Origin: Brevundimonas sp. UBA986
GTDB taxonomy: Bacteria > Pseudomonadota > Alphaproteobacteria > Caulobacterales > Caulobacteraceae
DNA: 6,515 bases
Assembly (NCBI GenBank): GCA_002292165.1
Contig: DBBK01000069.1
Location: 1,713-8,227 of the forward strand
Direction of reading: 5' to 3'
In this document: positions 6,480-6,515 of the stretch, one piece after another
Position numbering within the stretch: the stretch's first letter is position 1
Layout: every line of letters starts with the position of its first letter
Notes under the pieces: model-generated
The model's input: only the letters and a program-made list of their open reading frames with translations
What the model was told of the DNA's origin: nothing
Databases searched by the model: none
Made by a program: the position numbers and the translations under genes

Positions 6480-6515
6480 TGGACTGGCTGGAGGTCCATC
6501 GCGGTTCGGCGCCGC
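6479..6515 (+). CDS. hutG: N-formylglutamate amidohydrolase HutG (3'-truncated, first 12 codons)
   Basis: The ATG at 6479 shares its A with the hutH stop (TGATG), and the frame is open to the right edge, encoding MDWLEVHRGSAP. This closely resembles the N-terminus I recall for N-formylglutamate amidohydrolases of the hut pathway (MDWLxVHRGxAP). HutG hydrolyses N-formyl-L-glutamate to formate and glutamate, the step directly after HutF, so the presence of hutF nearby supports the call. Only twelve codons are visible and no catalytic residue can be checked. Confidence 0.75.
   Translation, partial: MDWLEVHRGSAP

Overview
The window is high-GC DNA, strongly biased to G or C at third codon positions. 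It carries most of a histidine-utilisation (hut) locus beside two unrelated genes. Gene content, the five-step version of the pathway, overlapping start/stop codons and the divergent hutFC / hutIHG arrangement suggest an alphaproteobacterium, most likely of the Caulobacter/Brevundimonas group. That placement is inference from memory of protein style and gene order, not from a search.

Left part (1-1501, plus strand). A membrane acyltransferase of the acyltransferase-3 family is cut by the left edge and ends at 922. After a 114-base gap comes a small exported DUF411 protein (1037-1501) with a CGCC metal-binding type motif. Neither has an evident link to histidine.

Middle (1530-3658, minus strand). 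hutF (formimidoylglutamate deiminase) and hutC (GntR/UTRA repressor) form a two-gene unit joined by a 4-base ATGA overlap. hutC ends 28 bases from the end of the convergent DUF411 gene.

Control region (3659-3744). These 86 bases separate hutF and hutI, which are transcribed apart. They hold Shine-Dalgarno sequences for both genes, an AT-rich imperfect palindrome resembling a HutC operator, and a second short inverted repeat in the hutI leader.

Right part (3745-6515, plus strand). hutI (imidazolonepropionase), hutH (histidine ammonia-lyase) and the first 12 codons of hutG (N-formylglutamate amidohydrolase) follow each other with overlapping stop and start codons.

Together HutH makes urocanate, HutI opens imidazolonepropionate to formimidoylglutamate, HutF removes ammonia to give N-formylglutamate, and HutG releases formate and glutamate. 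The urocanase gene hutU is not in the window and is expected just beyond the right edge or elsewhere. HutC presumably represses both arms until urocanate accumulates. I found no mobile element, RNA gene, CRISPR array or evidence of a new system; this is a well-organised known pathway, and the most informative non-coding piece is the shared control region.
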